Positions 6,430 to 12,226 of a DNA stretch of 12,226 nt are shown piece by piece. The position numbers and the translations under genes were made by a program. Numbering within the stretch: the stretch's first letter is position 1; the number at the start of each line of letters is the position of its first letter. The notes below the pieces were generated by a model. It did not search any database, was not told the DNA's origin, and saw nothing but the letters and a program-made list of their open reading frames with translations. Source of the stretch: an uncultured Clostridia bacterium (lineage in GTDB: Bacteria; Bacillota; Clostridia; Lachnospirales; Bianqueaceae); NCBI GenBank assembly GCA_937892735.1, contig CALBGL010000146.1, positions 1-12,226 on the forward strand. Direction: 5' to 3'.

Positions 6430-8486
6430 TGAAAGATTACGAGGTAGGTTATAAGAATCAGGATTTCAGAAACCTGATTCGACTGGGACATTATGCAAAG
6501 CCTTATTTTCCGCATATTTTTCTGTGTATTCTGATGCTCATCCTGATTGTCACTTCGGATCTGGCGCAGCCGGTGATCATCGGAAAAGCAGTAGATGACC
6601 TGATCAATCACTATGATAAGAGCTACCGCATAGCGGCGACGGATGAAAATGCCGAATACGAGGCGGCGGGATACAGGCTTATCCCGATCGATCCATCGGA
6701 GCTTACCGGAGAAGGATCTTATGTGGTCATGCTCTATATTGAAAATGAGTATTACATGATGGGAGACCTGAACGCGGGACAGGCGAAAGAGCTGTTAGCC
6801 ATGAAGGGACATGAAGAAGAAATTGCCGTTTCCGGCAGTGAGATCCTGTTAGAGGATGGAAGCATCGTGATTCGTACGTTGCTGAGCCGCGATGAACTGG
6901 CCGGGCTTAGAAGCAATGATTATTCGGAACTTGTGGGCTTGGCGATCTTGTATATTGTACTATTGGTGGCGGGACTCTTAACGAGCTTCGCGCAGAGCAT
7001 TCTCCTGGGGTACGTGGGGCAGAAGATCATCTATGCCATCCGAAACGATTTGTATCATCATGTGCAGGGGCTGGACATTGAGTTTTTTAATGATACGCCT
7101 GTCGGGAAATTGGTAACGCGTCTGACGAACGACACAGAAGGCCTGAACGAGTTATATACGAATTGCCTGGTTACTACGATCAAGTGTATCTTCACCTTGG
7201 GCGGCATCATCATTGTTATGGTGGGAATTAACTGGAAATTGGCTTTGGCGGAGTTTACTGTGATTCCGATCATAGCCGTATCCACCTTTATCTTCCGTAA
7301 GTATTCCAGGAGAAATCATAGAAACATGCGGACAAAACTGGCTACGGTTAATATTTTCTTATCGGAGCATTTTTCAGGCATGCGCCTGGTGCAGATCTTT
7401 GCGCAGGAAAAGCCGGTATATGATCAGTTTGACGCGGTCAATGCCGATTATAAAAAGAGTTGTATGAGGCAGGTGATCCTGTTCGGAATCTATCGTCCGG
7501 CCATGTATTTGCTATATATTGTGGGTGTCATTATCGTGTTGGTATATGGCGGGAACCTGGTATTAAACGGTGCACTGACGATCGGTACGCTGGTTATTTT
7601 TACAGATTATATTTCCCGATTTTTTAACCCGATTCAAACGTTGGCAGAGCAGTTTGATACTATGCTCTCAGCCATGGCTTCGGCAGAGAAGATTTTTTCT
7701 CTGATGGACTATAATGAAAAGATTCCAGAGGCAGAAAATCCGCTGCCGCTTAAAAATCCGCAAGGACATATTGAGTTCCGCCATGTATGGTTCGCCTATG
7801 ACGAGGGGCAATGGGTCTTGAAAGATGTATCTTTTGAAGTGCTTCCGGGGCAATCGGTAGCATTTGTGGGAGCAACCGGGGCCGGGAAGACCTCGATTCT
7901 GAACTTAATCAGCCGATATTATGACATTCAGAAGGGAGAGATCCTGCTGGATGGGCATAACGTCAAGGAGTATAAGGTCTCAGATCTGAGAAACTGTATT
8001 GGGCAGATGCTGCAGGACGTGTTTTTGTTCACGGGAGATATCTCCAGCAACATTCGTCTGCGGAATATCGAGATCACGGGTCCGGAGATCCAGGAGGCGG
8101 CACGGTATGTGAACGCGGATGCGTTTATCAGTAAACTCCCTAGAGGATACGAAGAGAAGGTATATGAGCGTGGGGCCACGTTGTCCGCGGGGCAGCGGCA
8201 GCTCTTGTCTTTTGCCAGAACCTTGGTATTTCATCCTGCGATTCTGATTTTGGATGAGGCGACAGCCAACATCGACACGGAGACGGAGGAACTGATTCAG
8301 GACGCGCTGAAGAAACTAATGAAGGGACATACCACATTGGTGGTAGCGCATCGTCTCTCGACGATTCAACATGCGGATAAGATTATCGTAATGCATAAGG
8401 GACGGATTCAGGAAGCGGGAAATCATCAGGAACTCCTGGCGAAGAAGGGCATCTACTACCAACTGTATCAGCTTCAATATCAGTAG
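6429..8486 (+). CDS. Heterodimeric ABC exporter, subunit 2 (BmrD/TM288-like, with extracellular insert)
   Basis: Partner half-transporter, 685 residues from the ATG at 6429. GGAGGT at 6415-6420 is 8 nt upstream, and the overlap with subunit 1 is TGATG. A GTG at 6426 is an alternative start. Transmembrane helix 1 (about 18-45) is followed by roughly 100 hydrophilic, acidic residues (about 55-160) before helix 2 (about 163-190). This accounts for the extra length over subunit 1 and matches the extracellular domain known in B. subtilis BmrD. The ATPase domain has Walker A GATGAGKTS (481-489, Lys487), Q-loop QMLQDVFLF, an altered signature LSAGQ (585-589), Walker B ILILDEATANID with catalytic Glu610, and His641. 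Intact Walker B with a weakened signature is the mirror image of subunit 1. No terminator of its own is visible; the hairpin at 8554-8600 is shared with the convergent gene. Confidence 0.93.
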   Translation: MKDYEVGYKNQDFRNLIRLGHYAKPYFPHIFLCILMLILIVTSDLAQPVIIGKAVDDLINHYDKSYRIAATDENAEYEAAGYRLIPIDPSELTGEGSYVVMLYIENEYYMMGDLNAGQAKELLAMKGHEEEIAVSGSEILLEDGSIVIRTLLSRDELAGLRSNDYSELVGLAILYIVLLVAGLLTSFAQSILLGYVGQKIIYAIRNDLYHHVQGLDIEFFNDTPVGKLVTRLTNDTEGLNELYTNCLVTTIKCIFTLGGIIIVMVGINWKLALAEFTVIPIIAVSTFIFRKYSRRNHRNMRTKLATVNIFLSEHFSGMRLVQIFAQEKPVYDQFDAVNADYKKSCMRQVILFGIYRPAMYLLYIVGVIIVLVYGGNLVLNGALTIGTLVIFTDYISRFFNPIQTLAEQFDTMLSAMASAEKIFSLMDYNEKIPEAENPLPLKNPQGHIEFRHVWFAYDEGQWVLKDVSFEVLPGQSVAFVGATGAGKTSILNLISRYYDIQKGEILLDGHNVKEYKVSDLRNCIGQMLQDVFLFTGDISSNIRLRNIEITGPEIQEAARYVNADAFISKLPRGYEEKVYERGATLSAGQRQLLSFARTLVFHPAILILDEATANIDTETEELIQDALKKLMKGHTTLVVAHRLSTIQHADKIIVMHKGRIQEAGNHQELLAKKGIYYQLYQLQYQ

Positions 8487-8553
8487 GATTTTCAGAATGT
8501 TTAAGATTTCGTAGAGACGGAGTCATAAATGCATGATAGAGTATAAGAAAACA

Positions 8554-8600
8554 GAGGGCTTTCCTTGGTGCTGCGCGAGGCAGTATGAGGGAAAGCCTTC
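8554..8600 (-). terminator. Terminator of the SleC-like gene, between convergent genes
   Basis: GGCTTTCC (8557-8564) pairs with GGAAAGCC (8590-8597), extended by about 3 bp with one G-T pair. An inner CTGC/GCAG stem has a GCGAG loop. On the minus strand it is followed by GTTTTCTTATAC, a fair U-tract. On the plus strand no T-run follows, so it may only weakly stop the ABC operon transcript. Confidence 0.6.
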
Positions 8601-8614
8601 GTCTACGATGAGGA

Positions 8615-9898
8615 TTAATTCAATTCCGCGATACGGGTGACTGCCACATAAATCTGGGAGAGACGGTACCAGGTGGGGTAGTCTACAATGCCATTCGGCG
8701 GCAGATTGAAGACATCTTGAAATTTTTGTACAGAGGCCTTTGTTGCAGGACCGAAGATACCATCCACGGCCACGGTAGGAATGGCTGGATAGTTTTTAGC
8801 AATCGCGTTGAGTTGGCGCTGAATCGTACGGACATCGGTTCCGCGGCTTCCTTCCTGAATATTGTAGCCGGGGAAGGAGGAAGGGACGCCAGAAACCCGG
8901 TTCGCTGTTTCCAGATAGATATCCGCGCCGTAGTAGTACCGAAGAATCGAGACGGCATTATATCCTTGCGTTGCCAGATATTGGCTCCCCCATTGGGTCA
9001 TCCAATTGGGGCAGGACACTTGACGGCCGTCGCAGTATTGGGTCAGGAGAGGCTGTTCAATTCCGGGTCGTGTCACGTAGTTTGTCAGGACGGAATCCAC
9101 CACTTGAGCGATATTTTCATAGATACTGCGTCCATATATAAATTTATGATCATAGGCAGTGGAGGAGGTGATTGTAAAATCATAGCCTTTGGAACGATAC
9201 CATTCGGTGTACACTCGGTTTAGCGTGAAAGAAAGAATGGCCAGGACATTAGCGGTGATCGCGGCTTCTTCCCAGGTGGAGTAGATCTCACTGGAGGCTA
9301 CATTCGCAATATAGGAAGCATAGGGAACCCAGTAGTTCTGCGCGTTAGAAGAGGGCGTTCCGTCATGTACCACGATGTACTCTGGAATCACGACTTCGTT
9401 GAGAACGACAAATCCATCATCTGGATTCAGTGGTTTTACGCTGGATTCCGGTTCCTTCGGCGGGTAATTGCCATAGAGTGTACTGGGTCCGATGGTGATC
9501 AATGGTTCATCTGCCACAGGGACAGGAGAGACTAGATCTGCCGTTGCAGTATCTATAGCAGTCAGCTGCTGCAGAGTGATTTCACCAGGGAGTACCTGCG
9601 TTCCTTCTACAGTGACGGTCTGTACCCCTTCACCTTCCAGAGTCAGTGTATACTGTGCATAGGGCTGCGGGGAATCTGGTTCTAAGGAATATTCCAAGGG
9701 AGGTGTCGGGACTTCCAGAAGAGGAGCATTTCCAGATTCATCCGTACGAACCTGTTCCAGGATCGTACCATTCATATCCCGCAGTGTGACTAGAGCTCCG
9801 GGAATGGGACGAAATCCTACTAGTGTACGAGCCTGGGGACGAATCAGCCCCTCAGAAGAAACATTCATAACGGGGGGCATTTCACGAAATAAACGCAT
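8615..9898 (-). CDS. SleC-like spore cortex-lytic enzyme (SpoIID-type lytic domain plus peptidoglycan-binding domain)
   Basis: Predicted to cut spore cortex peptidoglycan during germination. I chose the ATG at 9898 (427 residues) because GAGGT precedes it by 7 nt; the frame stays open to a GTG at 9970 that lacks a comparable site. Residues 1-130 form a beta-rich region with a carboxypeptidase-regulatory-like stretch (IPGALVTLRDMNGTI, then TDESGNAPLLEVP). Residues about 172-330 are the SpoIID/SleC-like catalytic region: IPEYIVVHDG, NVASSEIYSTW (Glu204, candidate catalytic acid by family position), LNRVYTEWYRSKGYDF, and QYCDGRQVSCPNWMTQWG with Cys289 and Cys296. Residues about 347-415 are a PG_binding_1 domain (GSRGTDVRTIQRQLN, VDGIFGPATKASVQKFQ). 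Length and domain order fit C. perfringens/C. difficile SleC. No signal peptide is visible. No Csp protease genes are nearby. A general SpoIID-domain hydrolase is the alternative. Confidence 0.82.
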   Translation of the reverse strand: MRLFREMPPVMNVSSEGLIRPQARTLVGFRPIPGALVTLRDMNGTILEQVRTDESGNAPLLEVPTPPLEYSLEPDSPQPYAQYTLTLEGEGVQTVTVEGTQVLPGEITLQQLTAIDTATADLVSPVPVADEPLITIGPSTLYGNYPPKEPESSVKPLNPDDGFVVLNEVVIPEYIVVHDGTPSSNAQNYWVPYASYIANVASSEIYSTWEEAAITANVLAILSFTLNRVYTEWYRSKGYDFTITSSTAYDHKFIYGRSIYENIAQVVDSVLTNYVTRPGIEQPLLTQYCDGRQVSCPNWMTQWGSQYLATQGYNAVSILRYYYGADIYLETANRVSGVPSSFPGYNIQEGSRGTDVRTIQRQLNAIAKNYPAIPTVAVDGIFGPATKASVQKFQDVFNLPPNGIVDYPTWYRLSQIYVAVTRIAELN

Positions 9899-9927
9899 TG
9901 TTTTTACCTCACAGTCAGAGTTCAGCA

Positions 9928-9936
9928 TAGTGTATG
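9928..9936 (-). promoter_or_regulatory. Candidate sporulation-type -10 (sigma-E/sigma-K-like) for the SleC-like gene
   Basis: On the minus strand, CATACACTA fits the -10 of sigma-K (CATAnnnTA) and of sigma-E (CATACAnT). It stands about 30 nt before the ATG, right for a start point just upstream of the ribosome binding site. No convincing -35 was found at either sigma's spacing. The bases also form a small dyad, GCATA-GTG-TATGC (9925-9937), so an operator is an alternative. Confidence 0.3.
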
Positions 9937-9980
9937 CAGAAAGGGAACGTCCCAATCCGCAAAAAAACACTTTAATAATA

Positions 9981-10009
9981 TTGAAAATAAGAAAGAAATA
10001 TAGTATAAT
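9981..10009 (+). promoter_or_regulatory. Sigma-A promoter of the HMA-domain gene
   Basis: TTGAAA (9981-9986), a 17-nt spacer and a perfect TATAAT (10004-10009), in an A/T-rich tract resembling an UP element. The leader to the ATG is about 30 nt. This is one of the two strongest promoters in the window. No CsoR- or CopY-type operator was recognised near it. Confidence 0.8.
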
Positions 10010-10045
10010 CTAACTCGAGAAAATGCGAGGAAGGGAGCGGTAAAT

Positions 10046-10327
10046 ATGGTCAAGATTACGTTGGATATAGAAGGAATGGCATGCGGTATGTGCGAAGCTC
10101 ATGTGAACGATGCGATTCGTAAGGCGTTTTCGGTGAAGAAGGTAAGTTCGTCTTTTCATAAAAAAAAGACGGAGATTCTTGCGGAATCGAATATTCGTGA
10201 AGAGGAGCTGCGCAGGGTAGTTGATGCCACGGGCTACACAGTAACAGGTATACACACGGAACCTTATGAGAAAAAAGGATTATCACTTTTTCACAGAGAC
10301 TCGAGCGGAATCAGAAAAAAGGCTTGA
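10046..10327 (+). CDS. Small heavy-metal-associated (HMA) domain protein, CopZ-like
   Basis: A 93-residue cytoplasmic protein with one HMA (ferredoxin-like) fold over about residues 1-70. The metal loop is GMACGMCEAHV with Cys13 and Cys16, the Cys-x-x-Cys pair that binds Cu(I) or a similar soft metal in CopZ and in P-type ATPase N-domains. The final part of the fold is seen in EELRRVVDATGYTV. A basic tail of about 20 residues (EKKGLSLFHRDSSGIRKKA) exceeds the usual 69-residue CopZ and has no recognised function. GGGAG at 10033-10037 gives an 8-nt spacer to the ATG. No copper ATPase, CsoR or CopY gene lies next to it in this window, so its role as a copper chaperone is inferred from family alone. 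The next gene's promoter overlaps its stop codon. Confidence 0.85.
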   Translation: MVKITLDIEGMACGMCEAHVNDAIRKAFSVKKVSSSFHKKKTEILAESNIREEELRRVVDATGYTVTGIHTEPYEKKGLSLFHRDSSGIRKKA

Positions 10328-10351
10328 CTTTATCCGAAAAACATCTATAAT
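10324..10351 (+). promoter_or_regulatory. Sigma-A promoter of the aldolase gene, overlapping the HMA stop codon
   Basis: TTGACT (10324-10329), a 16-nt spacer and a perfect TATAAT (10346-10351). The -35 hexamer contains the TGA stop of the HMA gene. The leader to the ATG at 10388 is about 30 nt. The aldolase therefore has its own strong promoter, and read-through from the HMA gene is also possible because no terminator separates them. Confidence 0.78.
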
Positions 10352-10382
10352 AAGGATAAAGAATCTAAACAAGGAGAGATCA

Positions 10383-10391
10383 ATGCGATGA
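10383..10391 (+). other. Two-codon minicistron (ATG CGA TGA) overlapping the aldolase start
   Basis: Between AAGGAG (10371-10376) and the aldolase ATG (10388) lies an out-of-frame ATG at 10383. It reads Met-Arg-stop, and its TGA overlaps the true start. This ATG is 6 nt from the ribosome binding site, nearer the ideal than the aldolase ATG at 11 nt. It may capture initiation and feed the aldolase by reinitiation; that role is inferred. Confidence 0.35.
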
Positions 10392-11353
10392 ATGAAGTAT
10401 TAGAGAAAATTTCCGCAATCGGTATTGTACCGGTTATCAAGATTAGCGATGTGGAGAAAGCGGTTCCGCTGGCAAAGGCTCTTTGCGAAGGCGGTTTGCC
10501 CTGTGCAGAGGTTACTTTCCGCACTAAGGAAGGCGAAGAGGCGATTCGTAGAATCAGTGAGGCAGTACCGGAGATGCTGGTGGGTGCAGGTACGGTATTG
10601 ACCATTGATCAGGTAGATCGTGCGGTAGCCGCAGGCGCAAAATTTATTGTAAGCCCGGGCCTGAACCCCAAGGTAGTTCGATACTGTGTGGAGAAGGGGA
10701 TTCCGGTAACGCCGGGTACCGCAAATCCTTCCGATATTGAGCAGGCGATCGAGTTGGGTCTGGAAGTGGTGAAGTTCTTCCCTGCAGAAGTCAATGGCGG
10801 TGTAGCGGCGATTAAGGCGCTGGCGGCACCGTATACGAATATGAAGTTCATGCCTACCGGTGGTGTGAATGCGAAGAATCTGAATGATTATCTGTCCTTC
10901 CCCAAGATCATTGCTTGCGGCGGGTCCTGGATGGTCAAGGAAGATCTGATCGAGGCTGGTGACTTTGATAAGATTCGGGATATGACCCGTGAGGCTGTAC
11001 AGACTATGCTGGGCTTTGAACTGGCGCATATTGGTATTAATGCGGAGAACGCAGAGCAGGCGGAGTCCATCGCGAAGCTGTTTGAGGCAGCTTTTGGGTT
11101 TGGCGCCAAGGTGGGGAATAGTTCCGTATTTGCAGGTACCGCAGTGGAAGTGATGAAGACACCGTATCTGGGTAAGAATGGACATATTGCGATTGCGACG
11201 AACTATCTGTCCAGAGCGATTGCTTATCTGAAGTCTAAGGGATACGAGTTTGGCGAGGATACTTATAAGTATGACGCAAAGGGCAATATGACCGCGGTCT
11301 ACTTTAAGCAGGACTTCGGTGGATTCGCAGTACATCTGGTACAGAAGAAGTAA
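10388..11353 (+). CDS. KDPG/KHG aldolase fused to a C-terminal VOC (glyoxalase-like) domain
   Basis: Residues 1 to about 207 are a class I aldolase that splits 2-keto-3-deoxy-6-phosphogluconate into pyruvate and glyceraldehyde-3-phosphate, and/or 4-hydroxy-2-oxoglutarate into pyruvate and glyoxylate. It acts in Entner-Doudoroff-type sugar-acid and uronate breakdown. Seen are AEVTFRT (Glu41, Arg45), VGAGTVL, SPGLNP, VTPGT, VKFFPAE with Schiff-base Lys129, and FMPTGGV. These match E. coli Eda with a constant offset of 4. Residues about 210-321 (HIGIN, AVEVMK, NGHIAIATNY, SKGYEF, GFAVHLV) form a VOC-type unit not present in Eda of about 210 residues. From memory, this fused form is common in gut Clostridia; the VOC part has no assigned function. 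AAGGAG lies 11 nt before the ATG. It has its own promoter and a strong terminator, so it is probably monocistronic, and no kdgK or uronate genes are adjacent. Confidence 0.92.
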   Translation: MNEVLEKISAIGIVPVIKISDVEKAVPLAKALCEGGLPCAEVTFRTKEGEEAIRRISEAVPEMLVGAGTVLTIDQVDRAVAAGAKFIVSPGLNPKVVRYCVEKGIPVTPGTANPSDIEQAIELGLEVVKFFPAEVNGGVAAIKALAAPYTNMKFMPTGGVNAKNLNDYLSFPKIIACGGSWMVKEDLIEAGDFDKIRDMTREAVQTMLGFELAHIGINAENAEQAESIAKLFEAAFGFGAKVGNSSVFAGTAVEVMKTPYLGKNGHIAIATNYLSRAIAYLKSKGYEFGEDTYKYDAKGNMTAVYFKQDFGGFAVHLVQKK

Positions 11354-11379
11354 TTGATTTCATAATAAAATTTTTCATT

Positions 11380-11428
11380 AAAAAGGACTGGCGGGAAACG
11401 TGGATTCGTTTTCCACCAGTCCTTTTTT
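11380..11428. terminator. Strong bidirectional rho-independent terminator
   Basis: A 21-bp stem runs from AAAAAGGACTGG (from 11380) to CCAGTCCTTTTT (to 11427), with one mismatch and one G-T pair, around a 6-nt loop (11401-11406). A T-run follows on the plus strand (11423-11428), and the A-tract gives a U-run on the minus strand. It ends both the aldolase gene and the convergent arabinofuranosidase gene. Confidence 0.9.
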
Positions 11429-11439
11429 GCAGACCGTTT

Positions 11440-12226
11440 TTAATTCATTGTGGATTCACAGATTAACATGGCAAAAGAATAAGGCGGCAGCGTGAGTGTA
11501 TCGCTTGACGGCGTCAAGGGGCGCACACAAACGTTGTCGGGATGCTCAATGGAATTTTCGGCACGCGCGTCCCGGTGAGACATGGTATACGCGTCCTTGA
11601 CTTGATATTCACCCAGATTCAGACGGATGGCAGAGGAATCTTGGCTGAAATTTACGATTTTTACAATCAATTGATTCCCCTTCATGCCAGCGTTGCAGAA
11701 GACATGGGCTTCCCCGGTAAAGGATTCGGTCATCGTCTCAGCCGCAATCATATGATCGGGACGATATTGGGCAAAGAGTTTCAGTAGATGGTAAGTAGGA
11801 ATTCCGAAACACTTTCCATCTTCAAAACAGATCAAGTTCACACTCCAGCGCCGATCTTTCTGATGACAGAAAAGGGGCGCATACGAAGTCATTTTCACCA
11901 CATCGCCATTATTTTCGCAGCCCATGAGGAAGATAGCGTCTGCGATCGCGGATGTCAGATTGCCGATGCCCACATCCGTTTTACAGGCATACTCCCCAAC
12001 ATAGATCGTATATTGTCCGCGAGGTTCTTTGTCGTACCGATGATATAGCGAAGCAAAGTATTCGGGAGCCATGTAATAGTGGTCATCCATCATGTCGATT
12101 TCGGAAGGATCCAGGCCGGTGCGGTCGGTAGCTAGATAGATGAGCTCGGGAAAACGAGCCTTCAGACGAGTATAGAATTCGTGATAGCGTCGGACATACT
12201 CAGGACCATAGTTTTCATTCCCGATC
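11440..12226 (-). CDS. Alpha-L-arabinofuranosidase, GH51, C-terminal 261 residues (5' end outside window)
   Basis: Releases L-arabinose from arabinoxylan, arabinan or arabinose-containing oligosaccharides. The frame is open through the right edge, so the ATG at 12093 is internal. At the edge it reads IGNENYGPEYVRRY, whose Glu (12216-12214) is the GH-A clan acid/base. Further on is TIYVGEYACKTD, whose Glu (11994-11992) is the nucleophile, and between them MDDHYYMAPEYF, a conserved GH51 stretch. The two Glu are 74 residues apart, much closer than the roughly 119 in AbfA-type enzymes such as the Geobacillus one. This suggests the longer GH51 subgroup that often has an N-terminal carbohydrate-binding module, which cannot be checked here. 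ENNGDVVKMTSYAPLF and the C-terminal beta domain to PPYSFAMLIC are intact. Both catalytic residues are present, so the visible part looks functional. Confidence 0.9.
   Translation of the reverse strand, partial: IGNENYGPEYVRRYHEFYTRLKARFPELIYLATDRTGLDPSEIDMMDDHYYMAPEYFASLYHRYDKEPRGQYTIYVGEYACKTDVGIGNLTSAIADAIFLMGCENNGDVVKMTSYAPLFCHQKDRRWSVNLICFEDGKCFGIPTYHLLKLFAQYRPDHMIAAETMTESFTGEAHVFCNAGMKGNQLIVKIVNFSQDSSAIRLNLGEYQVKDAYTMSHRDARAENSIEHPDNVCVRPLTPSSDTLTLPPYSFAMLICESTMN

Noticed and set aside
9898..9970. GTG at 9970 as start of the SleC-like gene
   Set aside because: The extra 24 residues resemble no signal peptide or domain, no good ribosome binding site precedes the GTG, and the ATG at 9898 has GAGGT at 7 nt.
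10400..11335. Open frame of 311 codons on the minus strand
   Set aside because: It lies wholly inside the aldolase-VOC gene, has no ribosome binding site or recognisable domain, and looks like a codon-bias shadow.
12091..12093. ATG as start of the arabinofuranosidase
   Set aside because: The same frame continues to the edge and encodes the catalytic IGNENYG motif upstream of this ATG.
1..12226. CRISPR array, tRNA/rRNA genes, toxin-antitoxin or defence genes
   Set aside because: No regularly spaced repeats, no cloverleaf or rRNA signature, and no protein with such domains were seen while reading the intergenic regions and all long frames.

Overview
The window looks like a piece of a spore-forming, moderate-GC Clostridia chromosome, most likely a Lachnospiraceae-type gut anaerobe. 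The grounds are strong consensus sigma-A promoters and GGAGG-type ribosome binding sites, a SleC-like spore cortex-lytic enzyme, a KDPG aldolase carrying a C-terminal VOC domain, a GH51 arabinofuranosidase, and an integrated element with a clostridial-type relaxase and large serine recombinase. No taxon can be fixed from sequence reading alone.

Layout. Positions 1 to about 3400 are the right end of an integrative conjugative or mobilizable element: a MobA/MOBP-type relaxase cut at its N-terminus by the window edge, a small TnpW-like protein overlapping it by 4 bp, and a TndX/TnpX-type large serine recombinase. The recombinase has its own promoter, and the DNA around that promoter carries two dyad symmetries. 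The element-chromosome junction should lie in the 92 bp between the recombinase stop and the next gene.

From about 3414 the window is ordinary chromosome. A metal-dependent class I DAHP synthase (minus strand) is divergent from a two-gene operon (plus strand) encoding a BmrCD/TmrAB-type heterodimeric ABC exporter. The two subunits divide the ATPase motifs between one canonical and one degenerate site, and the second subunit has an extra extracellular domain. Convergent to that operon is a SleC-like cortex-lytic enzyme (minus). Divergent from it is a small HMA metal-binding protein (plus). Next is a KDPG/KHG aldolase-VOC fusion (plus), whose promoter overlaps the end of the HMA gene. A strong bidirectional terminator separates it from the 3' part of a GH51 alpha-L-arabinofuranosidase (minus), which runs off the right edge.

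The genes form independent units: element transfer and excision; aromatic amino acid synthesis; drug or toxin export; spore germination; metal handling; and sugar-acid and hemicellulose catabolism. I see no CRISPR array, tRNA, rRNA, insertion sequence or clearly new defence system. The points most worth a second look are the dyads at the recombinase promoter, the unresolved element end beside the DAHP synthase gene, the two-codon minicistron at the aldolase start, and the aldolase VOC domain.
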